This document shows positions 28,289 to 38,008 of a DNA stretch of 64,000 nt, in pieces. The stretch is from Alteromonas macleodii (GTDB lineage Bacteria; Pseudomonadota; Gammaproteobacteria; Enterobacterales; Alteromonadaceae). The position numbers and the translations under genes were made by a program. A model generated the notes under the pieces. It saw only the letters and a program-made list of their open reading frames with translations, was not told the DNA's origin and searched no databases. The stretch lies in NCBI RefSeq assembly GCF_903772925.1, contig NZ_LR812090.1, forward strand, positions 4,033,105-4,097,104, read 5' to 3'. Position 1 is the first letter of the stretch. Each line of letters begins with the position of its first letter.

Positions 28289-31078
28289 CTACTGCAGTAT
28301 GACTTTCTCAACCATGGCTTTTACTGAACTATTAAAAGATGACCGAGAAAATAGTGAATCAGCTCGTCTTTTAGCATTCTCGGCATATTTAATCAGCATT
28401 GTTTTTTCTTCAGATAATTTTTTCAAGTTTTCTGCGACTTGCTCGACATTTTTGAATGGTACAAGAATACCGCTCGATTCATCTACAAGCTCCTCGATAG
28501 CGCCCCACTGATAACCAACAACCACTCTTCTGTGGATCATTGCTTCTGCAGCGGTCCTGCCAAAAGATTCTTTAAATGACGACAAGCAAAGTACAATGTC
28601 ATTATTTAATATTTCAGTACTCACCTTCTCAGTATATCCTCGAATACATACATTATTTGAGGTGAAACGCCTACTCGCAGCTTCAACTTCTGAGGTAACA
28701 GGACCATAAAGCGAGAAGGTTATTTTACTGTCTACGCACCTGCTGGCTATTTCAAAGAAATCTTCGACACCTTTTTTAGGCAAGTTACTACTCAACATGC
28801 AAACTTTTAAGGGTTTAGATGTATCGATAGCTGGGGTTACTGTTGAAACATTTACAACATTATAAACAGTATTGCATTTACCTTTAGCGTCTAGCCACTC
28901 GGCAGTAACGTTAGAATTAGCGACTAAGTGAGTAGAAACCCTGCAGATGCGTTCGCGAGTTTCTTCTTCGTCCTCACCAAGAACATTCCGGATATGCTCA
29001 TCAAACTCCGGCAACTCCCTGACGTGTGTAATCGTTTTTACATTTGCTTTGGCAGCTGCACAATAGGGCTCGAAAAGCATGATAGTATTAACATATACAA
29101 GCTCTATGCGACTTTGCTTAAAATAGTTGCTGAGATATTCCACCTGCATAGCGCTGGCGTCTCTCCCTTTGCTGAACCAAATTAGGGGGATAAAGATTAA
29201 TCTAACAGCGTACCGTTTTAGTTCATTTATATAACTTTCATTCAAAGCGTTGGGAAGAAAAATATGTAGACAATACCCGCTTTCCGATAATGCCTCAGCT
29301 ATGTCCAAGAAGCTTTTTTCTGCACCAAAAATATCTTGGGACACACTGTGTGCAAACAATGCAATTTCCCTTTGAGAGTTTTTTGAGTCGCCATCCAGAG
29401 TTACTGGGTGCTCGAAAGACCAAGAGCTTTTCAACGCGTGCCATGTTGGAGAGTCTTGATTCCGCAGCTGAAATTTTAACCGGTAAGCGCTGGGAACAAA
29501 TAATGGATTTGGAGACAAGTCCAAACTCTCTCCCAGTGACAGGTAATGGTCGTAAATACTCCCCCCCATCTTGTTTACATTTGAGTAACTGCTTAAATAC
29601 CAGCTATTGTTAAAAGCCCGATACCACCGATGCAAGTTCTCATTATGCAACGACCTCGCCCCCTTGTTTGGGCAAAGCTCAAGAGGCACTGGAAATAAAC
29701 TTCTTGTTAAATCAAACTTAATTGGGGTTGGTGCATTCCTGTGCCACATTTGCGCAAACGCCAAATGCTCCTGTCTCGCCCCGCCAAATTGCGTTACCAA
29801 ATGCGTAGCGGAACTTTGTGTTAGTGAAGTCTCTACAACCCTTCCAAAGGATAAAGGAACATCAGGAAGAACCTCGTGCACACTATCATACCCAAAATTT
29901 GCAATGAGCCTATGGTAAAACTCCGTATCTGCACCCGCTTTTAGTTCATCCCACATTCCAATATCGTCAAAAACACTTTTTTCGACCATTAGCGAGGAGA
30001 TGTTTCTATAGATGAGAGAACCATCAATTCTCATTTTAGTAAATGACAAATCTTTAGTACATCTAACCCAGTGAGAAACCGTAGCCTTAATTTTGCGTTT
30101 GAATAAAAACGGTAAAACTTGCTGCTCTATTTTCTCTGGGTGTGCCCAGTCATCTGCATCCATGACCGTTACAAAGTCACCAGATGCTATAACAGCTCCT
30201 TTGTTTCTAGTTGGGTAGGCCCCTTTGTTTTCATCGTTTTGATATACGAAGAGGTTTGGTTCTTCGTTATATTCTTCCAACACTTTCAACGTATTGTCTG
30301 TTGAACAATCGTCAATCACTATTATCTCTATATTATCCCAGCTTTGCGCTAACAAAGCGTCTAGTGCTGTTTTTATAGTTTTTTCAGCATTAAATACTGG
30401 AACAATTACAGATACTTTCTTTGGGAAAAAAGTTTTGAGAATACGTTGTGCAAACTTTGTTTTCTGCTTTTTCGCAATAATGCGATCGATATTAATTTCG
30501 CTGGCGGTTGTCTCGATAGATGCAAGGTCACAAGAACGATATATTGAATTTAGTTGTTCTAGCTTACAATCTTGAGCTTCTAACATTTGTCTAGCTAGTA
30601 GTTTAGAGTTAGATTCTACCCATAAAGGATGCTCAATTAACTTTCTAGCCGAGTTTAATTCTTTACTTTTGAGATGTGACTCAAAGCACAATAAAAAAAG
30701 TGAAGTAGAGTCAAACAGTTTTGAAGCTACATCTATATTTAAAACAACTTTTTCTGCATAAGACCGTGCTTCAGAGTACTCTAAACGAAATAGAGAAAAT
30801 TCAGTTAATACCTTTTGCGCGTATACACCATTAACTTCCGTTTTCTTAGAATACTCAATTAGTTTATCGAGAAATTGCTTGTGGCCTTCTATGTCGAGGG
30901 CGTTCGCCCATAAGTCGCGCTCAATAGAAAGTGAAGGCAACTCACAGGGAATTCTTCCCTCTCTCCTACCATGTTTTTCAAAATGGATAACAGGATCAAT
31001 ACCGGCTGCTGCAACATCCGGATAGGTTTCGAGATACCATTTTTTATCTACGTAAAATGAATAGGTTTGCTTACACAT
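28289..31078 (-). CDS. Two-domain glycosyltransferase (GT2 plus GT4-like) with WYL-type repeats
   Basis: The 929-residue protein begins with a repeat KKWYLETYPDVAAAG...HFEKHGRREGR (residues 12-44). From about 221 a GT2 domain follows: KVSVIVPVFNAEKTIKTALD, VIDDCSTDNT and the metal-binding VTVMDADDWAHPEK. A second, weaker repeat SWYLSSYSNVNKMG lies near 510. The last 330 residues form a GT-B, GT4-like domain with SSNLPKKGVEDFFEIA and the ESFGRTAAE acid pair (E-x7-E). It thus carries two transferase activities and may build a repeating disaccharide. No membrane segment is seen. It follows the related protein at 31094-33808 by 15 bases. Confidence 0.85.
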   Translation of the reverse strand: MCKQTYSFYVDKKWYLETYPDVAAAGIDPVIHFEKHGRREGRIPCELPSLSIERDLWANALDIEGHKQFLDKLIEYSKKTEVNGVYAQKVLTEFSLFRLEYSEARSYAEKVVLNIDVASKLFDSTSLFLLCFESHLKSKELNSARKLIEHPLWVESNSKLLARQMLEAQDCKLEQLNSIYRSCDLASIETTASEINIDRIIAKKQKTKFAQRILKTFFPKKVSVIVPVFNAEKTIKTALDALLAQSWDNIEIIVIDDCSTDNTLKVLEEYNEEPNLFVYQNDENKGAYPTRNKGAVIASGDFVTVMDADDWAHPEKIEQQVLPFLFKRKIKATVSHWVRCTKDLSFTKMRIDGSLIYRNISSLMVEKSVFDDIGMWDELKAGADTEFYHRLIANFGYDSVHEVLPDVPLSFGRVVETSLTQSSATHLVTQFGGARQEHLAFAQMWHRNAPTPIKFDLTRSLFPVPLELCPNKGARSLHNENLHRWYRAFNNSWYLSSYSNVNKMGGSIYDHYLSLGESLDLSPNPLFVPSAYRLKFQLRNQDSPTWHALKSSWSFEHPVTLDGDSKNSQREIALFAHSVSQDIFGAEKSFLDIAEALSESGYCLHIFLPNALNESYINELKRYAVRLIFIPLIWFSKGRDASAMQVEYLSNYFKQSRIELVYVNTIMLFEPYCAAAKANVKTITHVRELPEFDEHIRNVLGEDEEETRERICRVSTHLVANSNVTAEWLDAKGKCNTVYNVVNVSTVTPAIDTSKPLKVCMLSSNLPKKGVEDFFEIASRCVDSKITFSLYGPVTSEVEAASRRFTSNNVCIRGYTEKVSTEILNNDIVLCLSSFKESFGRTAAEAMIHRRVVVGYQWGAIEELVDESSGILVPFKNVEQVAENLKKLSEEKTMLIKYAENAKRRADSLFSRSSFNSSVKAMVEKVILQ

Positions 31079-31093
31079 TTAATGTTAGATCTT

Positions 31094-33808
31094 TTAGCAG
31101 GATAATAGCCCAGCAATATTTTTTGCGACTTTCTCTTGGCTGCAATTGTCCACGACAAAGTTATAGCCTTTTAGGGCCTGCGCTCTGTACTTCTCTGTGC
31201 TGTTCCACATTTCTAAAACCATTTTTTCTACGTCTTTCTCTAAGCAGTAAACAGCCGCATCACCAAAAATCACTTCATAACTGTGAGGCAAAAGAACAAC
31301 ACGCCCATGTGCCATTGCTTCCATTATATTTCTGCCGAATTCTTCTATGTAATCTTCATGAGTAAAGTGTAAAAAGAAATCTAATTCGCTGATGAAAGTA
31401 TCAACCGCTACGGAGTCAAACTCTAATACAGACCAGTTTTTGGGTAATGTTTTTAACATCTTTTTCGGTGTTTTAGCCCCACCTAAAAGTTTTACAGCTA
31501 CCTGTTTACTGTTTGCACAATAAGCTGCTTGTAGTTGCTTAGGTTGCGAAGGCCACTTTGTCCAATGGTCACGGCTATGGCGCCCTAGAATTATTTTCCT
31601 TTCGCCCCCAAAGTTTTCAGGTAGTTCAGGTGTTTTGCCAACTAGACTTTTAGAGTACGGTGGGTACCAAACTTGGTCATGAAGATGTTGCCCTCCACCA
31701 GCCATTTTCATGGTTTTATTTACAATAGGTGAAATTGGGATCCAAGTAGGCTTCTTATTGAATAACTTGACACACAGTTGGTTAACTTCGTCTTCGTTAT
31801 AGTAATGCGGTTCTTGACTCCATAACTGCATTGGAGATTGATTAATAAGTATTCCAAGCTTTTCACATTGAATTTTAGGAACAGCGTCTATTTCGTACTT
31901 CAATATTGGCGGGTGATGTATAATAACTAAATCTGCAGATATTTCGTCTTCATGAACAAGCATATCGACGTTATCTTTATAAGTAAGTTCCGTATATTCA
32001 TTAGCAATATCGGCAAGCTTCAAATCATACCTTGGCCAGTGGAAAAGCCCCACTCTGAGACCTGACTCTAAAGCTGCTGCTATATAACCCTCATTACACC
32101 TTCTTGTACCACCAAGAAGACTTAAATCAGATATTATGACCAGATCATAATGATTATTTATCGGCCAATTATTTGGCGCTAAACCAGCGGGGATCGGGAA
32201 TGGTCTTTTTAAGCTTGTTCTTTCAGTAATAATAGTTTCGCTATCATCTTCAACCTTATACTCTTTCCAGTAATTAGCTTGTCTAGAGTATTCATGGCGT
32301 ATACCGAAAGTTAAGCTATTCAAACTCGTTTTTGCATTTTGAGTTAAGGAGTTTTCATGAACTAAAAAGAATGATAAGGGCACGCCAGTCAAAATATCTC
32401 GAACAGATTCTTTGCCCCAGAGAATTCTAGCTCTTTGAACAAATTCATCATCAGCGTTAGCCGAAACACCATCCCATTCACCCAAAGCTTTCAAGTCGCT
32501 TGCTCTTATAAGCACTGATGGGTAACTTCTATGAACGTACTCAAGGTTATTTCTTTGTGGCCTAAGCATAAAGCGCATGTCTGGCAAAACTCTCGCCATC
32601 ATTGAGCAAGTCACTTTTAACCTGGGGTTGCTAAACATCGCTCCTAACTGAATTTCAAGCATTTGAGGGTGAGACCAGTCATCACTATCGTGGACTGTTA
32701 TAAAATCACCTGTTGCAAGGCTAAGTGCTTTATTTCTAGTGCCATAAGCCCCTAAGTTTTCGGCGTTCTCAAAAACTTTGAGTCTAGTATCGTTTTCCGC
32801 TAATTCGTTTAGTATCTCAACAGAACGATCTTTACTGCAATCATCTACAGCAATAATTTCTATGTTCGACCAGCTTTGCTCCAATAACGAGTTGATAGCA
32901 ACCTTAATGTAGTCCTCAGCATTATATACCGGCACAAGAATGCTGACTTTGGGCCCATTGCTAATTGGTATAAAACTTTTCTCTGCTTTCAAATTACCAA
33001 AACTCATTCCTTTGCTAGCATCGTTGAAGCTAAGTGGGGCTAATGAGTAATAATTGTAAATTTCGTTGATGTAAGAAAGTCTTTGCTCTGCCGGTAATTC
33101 TTGATTCGATAACGCACAGACAAAGTCACTGTCAAATCTATATTCTAAAGATGGCTTGATGAACTTAGAAGCCTCTTCATACTTACCAAGCTTTTGCAAT
33201 GCCTCAACTAACAACAGTTTTGTGCGCTTTAAGCGATAAGCCTTTATATCCAACTTACGAATCTTTCGTATGTTTTCGACTGTGCAAGTCCAGTTGCTAT
33301 TCGTAGCATGCCAGCGAGCTAGAACATATATTGCAGCTACACGTTCTTTCACCTGAACAGCAGAATCATCAGCTATTTTAGCCAACTCTGCAGAAGCATA
33401 CTGGCTAAAGCCGCCCCATAACTTTTTACTGAGATCAGCTACCTGAGTAGGGGCTGTTTTGAACCTAGAAGTAATTTTTTTAGAAGAGTGCATCAAAGAA
33501 GGCAGAGGCAATCTGCCTTCCGTTCGTCCATACTCGATGAAATGTAGCAGCGGATTGATGCCCGACTCCTTAACATCTTGGTAATAGTCTATATACCACT
33601 TTGAGTCGAACGCTTCACTAGGATTGCGACCTTCATTCGCACCATTTTTAAGGTAATGTTCGATTGGGTCCATACCAGCGATTTCTACATCTGGATTTTC
33701 GCTCATATACCAAGAAGAATCAAAAAGGTTTGAGCGCTTTATAAGCTCTATTTGCTTTTTTGTAACGTTTCGCTTAAACGGAGAGCTTTTTTTAAATGCT
33801 TTGAACAT
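31094..33808 (-). CDS. Two-domain glycosyltransferase with two WYL-type repeats
   Basis: A sister of the downstream gene, about 904 residues. Two tandem repeats (SSWYMSENPDVEIAGMDP and SKWYIDYYQDVKESGINP with the endings GANEGR and GRTEGR) occupy about residues 25-105. A GT2 domain follows at about 295 (KVSILVPVYNAEDYIKVAIN, VDDCSKDRS, VTVHDSDDWSHP). The C-terminal third is GT-B-like with LGRHSRDHWTKW and the EEFGRNIME acid pair. The start is placed at the ATG at 33808 (MFKAFKKSSPF) because GGAA stands before it; the longer frame from 33844 has an atypical beginning. A candidate promoter lies 300 bases upstream. Confidence 0.84.
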   Translation of the reverse strand: MFKAFKKSSPFKRNVTKKQIELIKRSNLFDSSWYMSENPDVEIAGMDPIEHYLKNGANEGRNPSEAFDSKWYIDYYQDVKESGINPLLHFIEYGRTEGRLPLPSLMHSSKKITSRFKTAPTQVADLSKKLWGGFSQYASAELAKIADDSAVQVKERVAAIYVLARWHATNSNWTCTVENIRKIRKLDIKAYRLKRTKLLLVEALQKLGKYEEASKFIKPSLEYRFDSDFVCALSNQELPAEQRLSYINEIYNYYSLAPLSFNDASKGMSFGNLKAEKSFIPISNGPKVSILVPVYNAEDYIKVAINSLLEQSWSNIEIIAVDDCSKDRSVEILNELAENDTRLKVFENAENLGAYGTRNKALSLATGDFITVHDSDDWSHPQMLEIQLGAMFSNPRLKVTCSMMARVLPDMRFMLRPQRNNLEYVHRSYPSVLIRASDLKALGEWDGVSANADDEFVQRARILWGKESVRDILTGVPLSFFLVHENSLTQNAKTSLNSLTFGIRHEYSRQANYWKEYKVEDDSETIITERTSLKRPFPIPAGLAPNNWPINNHYDLVIISDLSLLGGTRRCNEGYIAAALESGLRVGLFHWPRYDLKLADIANEYTELTYKDNVDMLVHEDEISADLVIIHHPPILKYEIDAVPKIQCEKLGILINQSPMQLWSQEPHYYNEDEVNQLCVKLFNKKPTWIPISPIVNKTMKMAGGGQHLHDQVWYPPYSKSLVGKTPELPENFGGERKIILGRHSRDHWTKWPSQPKQLQAAYCANSKQVAVKLLGGAKTPKKMLKTLPKNWSVLEFDSVAVDTFISELDFFLHFTHEDYIEEFGRNIMEAMAHGRVVLLPHSYEVIFGDAAVYCLEKDVEKMVLEMWNSTEKYRAQALKGYNFVVDNCSQEKVAKNIAGLLSC

Positions 33809-34476
33809 TATGAGTTTCCATGTTTCAGTAAAAATGTACGACACACCTACTTAATTTATCAGTAAAACGAAAAGTTTTTGTTAGGTCGATACATCTTCAA
33901 TTTATTTCATTACTACTTTTTCTACATTTTAATTGGAAACGGACTTGTTTCCTTGTAAGTAAATTCGTTGGTATCTATTTCGAGAGTATCGTGTAGGCTT
34001 TTCAGCAATCTACTCAGAAGGCACTGAAATAACAGATATTTGAGCCAAACAGAAAAGTTGTAATGTTTGTCTTACCTTTAAAAATTGTAGCTATAAGGCC
34101 TTGTTACTCTTACTAGGTGGGCAGTATAACAGCAATTCACTCGTAGCAAAAAGAACTGTTAATTTGGAAGTCATTCGCTGGCGGCTTGGTAGACCTAATT
34201 GTACAGTGAATGCCCAATTTTAGAAGATCATTTCTCACTATGCGTCTACCTTGAAATAGGATGGAGATTCTAGCATTCCGTAGGCACCTAGTGTCATGCG
34301 CGGTCCAGTATCCCTAATGACCTCACCATGAACTCCAAAAGCCAGAAATCCATATAGAAAATTAGACATTACCAGGTGTTAGGAGGGATTACAGGACATA
34401 CACGTTCTTCCATTGCATAAACGTGCCTGTTTTAACAAACAGGCACTTTAAATAGTGAAAAATAATCCGATCGTGA
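33809..34476. other. Long gene-poor gap with a possible promoter
   Basis: About 670 bases without a convincing gene. On the minus strand an extended -10 (TGTTATACT, -10 at 34123-34128) with a TTGCTA box 15 bases upstream could drive the two large glycosyltransferase genes with a leader of roughly 300 bases. A 43-codon frame at 34238-34369 (minus) has no ribosome-binding site and no known relative. I saw no RfaH ops element (GGCGGTAG) here. Confidence 0.5.
34423..34446. terminator. Hairpin after the glycosyltransferase at 34477 (probable terminator)
   Basis: A perfect 10-bp stem GTGCCTGTTT (34423-34432) with AAACAGGCAC (34437-34446), loop TAAC, 31 bases beyond the stop codon. The U-run on the minus strand is short, so termination may be partial. 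Confidence 0.6.
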
Positions 34477-35649
34477 TTACACGGTAAAATTAAGAACCGA
34501 CATGTATAAATTAGCAACACTCTTTACATGCCTTTCTGGCGCAAAACGCCATGACATATTGTTTGCCACGTCATCCCTAACACCTACATAACGCTGAGAT
34601 AGCTCGTCTACGTTATCAAATTCATCTTTAAATTTTTTGGCATTAACATTTTCGACAAGACAGAATGGAGAAAGCTGCTGGAGTAACTCTTTATGTCCTC
34701 CCTCAGAAGAAATGATCATCGGAGTACCCAACATACCTGCTTCAACTATTGTACGTCCCAAAGGTTCATTTTTAGCGGTAGAAACTAATACATCTGTTCC
34801 CGATACAATTCGCAAGGCATCATAACGATAACCAGCAATAATGAAATTTTTTGAAACCTCTGATGGTAAATACTTACGTTTTAAATCATTAATTTCACTA
34901 CGAACCGTTAACCCAAGACAAATGAAATAATGACGCTTATCAGATTTTATAGACTTTGCAGCTGCCTCAAAAAACATATCCCAACGCTTTCTTTTATTAC
35001 CATTTGCAATCATAGTAAATACTTTGGCGTCTAATGGAATATCAAACTCTTTTTTTAGCCAATAACTATCTTGTTTACGATCATAAACTCCATCAATAGT
35101 AATAGGATCATCTACTACTATAACTTTCTCTCTGATACTTTCGGGTGCACGATCTCTAACAAACATCGTAATAGTCAGCACCATTTCGGCCGCAAGTAAA
35201 AACTCTTCAGCTTTAGCTGGATGCTGAAACAATCCTCGCTCGTGCCATACGTGAATAAATCCAAGTTTTTGTTTCAAGGCCCCCCAAATTCTATGCATAC
35301 CAGCATCATTTGTATGGATAGTACCAATAGACTCTCTTATTAAATGTCTCTCGACATCAGTAGAATGATATAAAATTTCTTCAATAACAGAGTCGTCAAA
35401 TGGCGCTCTTTTATCGATAGTTGGCAACTCAATGACAACGTAATCTAAACCTAGGCGTGTAATGTAATCAACGGTGGGACCATCGTTATCTATAATTACG
35501 ACAATTTGAAAGCCCATTTGTGACATTTTCACAGCCAAATCAAGAGCTGATAAATCGGCGCCGCCGGGTCTAGCCTCTTCCCAGTTTCCACGCTCTCCTT
35601 TTCTTCCGGAAATAGGGAAGCCAATTTTTTTCATCGATGAGTAATTCAC
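34477..35649 (-). CDS. Family 4-like glycosyltransferase
   Basis: The 390-residue protein is a GT-B enzyme: an N-terminal half with PGGADLSALDLAVKMSQMGF (glycine-rich loop of the acceptor domain) and FIHVWHERGLFQHP, then a C-terminal donor domain with KVFTMIANGNKRKRWDMFFE and the acid pair in NEPLGRTIVEAGMLGTPMI (E-x7-E). Such enzymes take nucleotide sugars and act at the cytoplasmic face. Two starts are possible: GTG at 35649 with GAGG ten bases upstream, or ATG at 35634 (MKKIGFPISG) without a clear site. The 293 bases before it are AT-rich with no gene. Confidence 0.83.
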   Translation of the reverse strand: MNYSSMKKIGFPISGRKGERGNWEEARPGGADLSALDLAVKMSQMGFQIVVIIDNDGPTVDYITRLGLDYVVIELPTIDKRAPFDDSVIEEILYHSTDVERHLIRESIGTIHTNDAGMHRIWGALKQKLGFIHVWHERGLFQHPAKAEEFLLAAEMVLTITMFVRDRAPESIREKVIVVDDPITIDGVYDRKQDSYWLKKEFDIPLDAKVFTMIANGNKRKRWDMFFEAAAKSIKSDKRHYFICLGLTVRSEINDLKRKYLPSEVSKNFIIAGYRYDALRIVSGTDVLVSTAKNEPLGRTIVEAGMLGTPMIISSEGGHKELLQQLSPFCLVENVNAKKFKDEFDNVDELSQRYVGVRDDVANNMSWRFAPERHVKSVANLYMSVLNFTV

Positions 35650-35942
35650 AAAAATAAAACCTCAATAATCTCAACTATATGCAAATATCCAAATATGCAT
35701 ACTAAAAAATAAAAATTTAAAATTTACACTTTAAGTAAATTCAAAATAGCGAACTTCTGATTCTTCGCAACTTTTCGTCAGCTTACTTTATTTAAAAGTA
35801 TATACCCTATAACTATCTCTTGCCTTTTTAGGAAAGGCAGCAAAGGAATAATTAGAGTTTAAACAATTAATATTTCAGGATATTACGTCGGGCTAATATG
35901 TTGATACCGAAATCAGAAAACCAAACTTAACAATTAAACTAG

Positions 35943-36653
35943 TTACAAATCTTGTGAAGTTTTCTTTTGCAACTCGGAAAGAAAAAATTTGTATGTTTCA
36001 GCAGTAAAATGAAAAGGCGCCAACCCCCACTTATGGTTAGCATCTGCTTTTATTATTCCTTCAGGATACTCTATCATTGCGTGACGCCCGAAAGCGTCTT
36101 CTAACTTGAGGTAGGCCTCTCGCAAATATTGATTTTTTTCTGCAATATTCGATGAAGAATCTATAGAGTGATCGCCTGTTGGCTGATAATACACGCAATT
36201 AACAAAAATTTTGTCTAACTTTAGCTCATAACAATGCTGCTTAAGACGTCTTAAGCCAGCTTCCCATAAACTTTTAAATTCGCCAGAAGAGCTTTTTACT
36301 ATACGTCCCTCTTGACGTTGAGAGTTCATTGCTTTTTTGTACTCAGATGAAATAGTATGTGATGAATCATCATCAAACAATTTCAGATTAAATCTGTCAT
36401 CAATTAGGTCAATAACAAAAATGTCATTTTCACTTTCTTCTAAACTAAGCCAAAATCGCTTTGTCATGTCCCTTTCTACCATTCTCTTTTGAAAAGTAGA
36501 TTTAATATTATCTAGTAATTTTGAGTCTTTTCTGCTTTTAGTTGCCAATGACGCTAAGCTGGTTCTTGCCGTATAGTCAACTAGCTCAAAATCCGTTGCT
36601 ATTTCAAATGCATCTCGAGTTACACAACTACCAAGAATTCGTACTTTTTTCAT
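35943..36653 (-). CDS. DUF6270-like SGNH-fold protein
   Basis: The 236-residue protein begins MKKVRILGSCVTRDAFEIAT; the GSCVTRD block is the hallmark of DUF6270 proteins, which often sit in surface-glycan clusters and probably share the SGNH hydrolase/esterase fold, with the serine of GSC as candidate nucleophile. Further on are NDIFVIDLIDDRFNL and a C-terminal HKWGLAPFHFTAETYKFFL whose Asp/His residues could complete a triad. No signal peptide or membrane segment. The role is unknown; adding or removing acyl groups on the glycan is a reasonable guess. Confidence 0.75.
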   Translation of the reverse strand: MKKVRILGSCVTRDAFEIATDFELVDYTARTSLASLATKSRKDSKLLDNIKSTFQKRMVERDMTKRFWLSLEESENDIFVIDLIDDRFNLKLFDDDSSHTISSEYKKAMNSQRQEGRIVKSSSGEFKSLWEAGLRRLKQHCYELKLDKIFVNCVYYQPTGDHSIDSSSNIAEKNQYLREAYLKLEDAFGRHAMIEYPEGIIKADANHKWGLAPFHFTAETYKFFLSELQKKTSQDL

Positions 36654-36984
36654 TTTAAAAAACGCTATAACATTAACTTCTTTTTCATTTTTAACATCTC
36701 ATTACGTTAAATGTAAATAAAATCTACATTCTCAATTCAACTTGGCAGAAATTAAGAAACTTGTAGTTATCAACCATACCTAGCTTCATTAACTCCTAAA
36801 TGAACCCTGTGCCTTCACCGAGTACACTAAGTCCGCATCACTACCGTGCGTCAGCTAATGAAAACGACAAAACTGGGTATGACGTTTCTACTCTCGGTAA
36901 CAACAGTTACTTTACGCTTCAAGCGAGGGGTAGACTTTTGTACTGCATTTCGGAGGCAAAAATTTGGCCGCTCTGGCTTATTAT
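36654..36984. other. Intergenic gap in the glycan cluster, no gene seen
   Basis: About 330 bases, AT-rich on the left. The right half is less AT-rich and has open frames on both strands (62 codons on + at 36800-36988, which runs into the end of fcl), but without a ribosome site or recognisable similarity. It might be decayed coding sequence. Confidence 0.45.
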
Positions 36985-37950
36985 TTAACCTCTGAAATTA
37001 TCTTGATTATCTAAAAACCATTGAAATGAATGAGCCAAACCTTCTTCTAGGTTATAAGTATGCTTCCAACCAAGGGCGTGTAGTCTAGACACATCCATTA
37101 ATTTACGTGGGGCGCCATCAGGTTTCGAAGTATCCCACACAATATCGCCAGTAAAACCCGTTACCTTAGCAACAGTTTCAACTAACTCTCGGATTGTACA
37201 ATCTTCGCCCGTTCCAACATTTATGTGGCTAAGCATTGGCTGAGTGTTGGCTTGATACGTATCATTATCAAGCTCCATTACGTGTACGCTGGCTGCGGCC
37301 ATATCATCTACATGCAAGAACTCGCGCATTGGCGTGCCGCTGCCCCAAGCAACCACTTCACTATCGCCTCGCTGTGCAGCTTCGTGAAAACGGCGAAGTA
37401 ACGCTGGAATAACGTGTGAATTTTCAGGGTGAAAGTTATCATTAGGGCCATACAGATTTGTGGGCATTACAGAGCGATAATCTCGGCCATATTGTCGGTT
37501 GTAGCTTTCGCACAACTTAATACCAGCAATTTTAGCAATGGCATAAGGTTCATTTGTCTCCTCTAGCGTGCCGGTTAACAATGCTTTCTCGGTCATCGGC
37601 TGGTCTGCTAACTTAGGGTAGATACAACTAGAACCTAAAAACAAAAGTTTCTGCACGTCATAGCTGTGAGCTGCATGAATAATGTTAGCTTCAATCATTA
37701 AGTTTTCATAAATGAACTCAGCCGGATAAGTGTTGTTTGCGTGAATGCCACCTACTTTGGCTGCAGCGAGATATACTTCATCTATGTTGTTTTCAGCAAA
37801 AAATGTAGATACAAAGGCTTGACTGGTTAGATCTAACTGAGAGCGCGTACGCGTAATTAGTGTGACGTCATCACGCTTTTCTAGTTGCCTGACAATGGCA
37901 GCGCCAACCATTCCTCGATGGCCTGCGACAAATACTGTTTTCATTTCCAC
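36985..37950 (-). CDS. fcl: GDP-L-fucose synthase
   Basis: Fcl (WcaG) epimerises and reduces GDP-4-keto-6-deoxymannose to GDP-L-fucose with NADPH in the cytoplasm. The 321-residue protein has the NADP-binding [18 protein letters not shown] (residues 8-25), [31 protein letters not shown] and the catalytic [17 protein letters not shown]. It follows gmd on the same strand after a 58-base gap that contains a terminator-like hairpin. Confidence 0.96.
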   Translation of the reverse strand: MEMKTVFVAGHRGMVGAAIVRQLEKRDDVTLITRTRSQLDLTSQAFVSTFFAENNIDEVYLAAAKVGGIHANNTYPAEFIYENLMIEANIIHAAHSYDVQKLLFLGSSCIYPKLADQPMTEKALLTGTLEETNEPYAIAKIAGIKLCESYNRQYGRDYRSVMPTNLYGPNDNFHPENSHVIPALLRRFHEAAQRGDSEVVAWGSGTPMREFLHVDDMAAASVHVMELDNDTYQANTQPMLSHINVGTGEDCTIRELVETVAKVTGFTGDIVWDTSKPDGAPRKLMDVSRLHALGWKHTYNLEEGLAHSFQWFLDNQDNFRG

Positions 37951-37963
37951 TTCCTAAACTAGA

Positions 37964-37985
37964 AAAAGCCTCTTATGAGGCTTTT
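37964..37985 (-). terminator. Terminator-like hairpin between gmd and fcl
   Basis: A 9-bp stem AAAAGCCTC (37964-37972) with GAGGCTTTT (37977-37985), loop TTAT, followed by a short U-run on the minus strand. As it lies inside an otherwise continuous gmd-fcl pair it would reduce fcl transcription unless read through. Confidence 0.72.
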
Positions 37986-38008
37986 ACATCAAAGACGTTT
38001 TTAAATCA

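Noticed and set aside
34238..34369. 43-codon minus-strand open frame beginning MSNFLYGFLAFGVHGE
   Set aside because: No Shine-Dalgarno sequence and no known relative; could be chance or the remnant of a lost gene.
36800..36988. 62-codon + strand open frame near fcl
   Set aside because: No ribosome site, overlaps the end of fcl on the other strand and shows no recognisable protein pattern.
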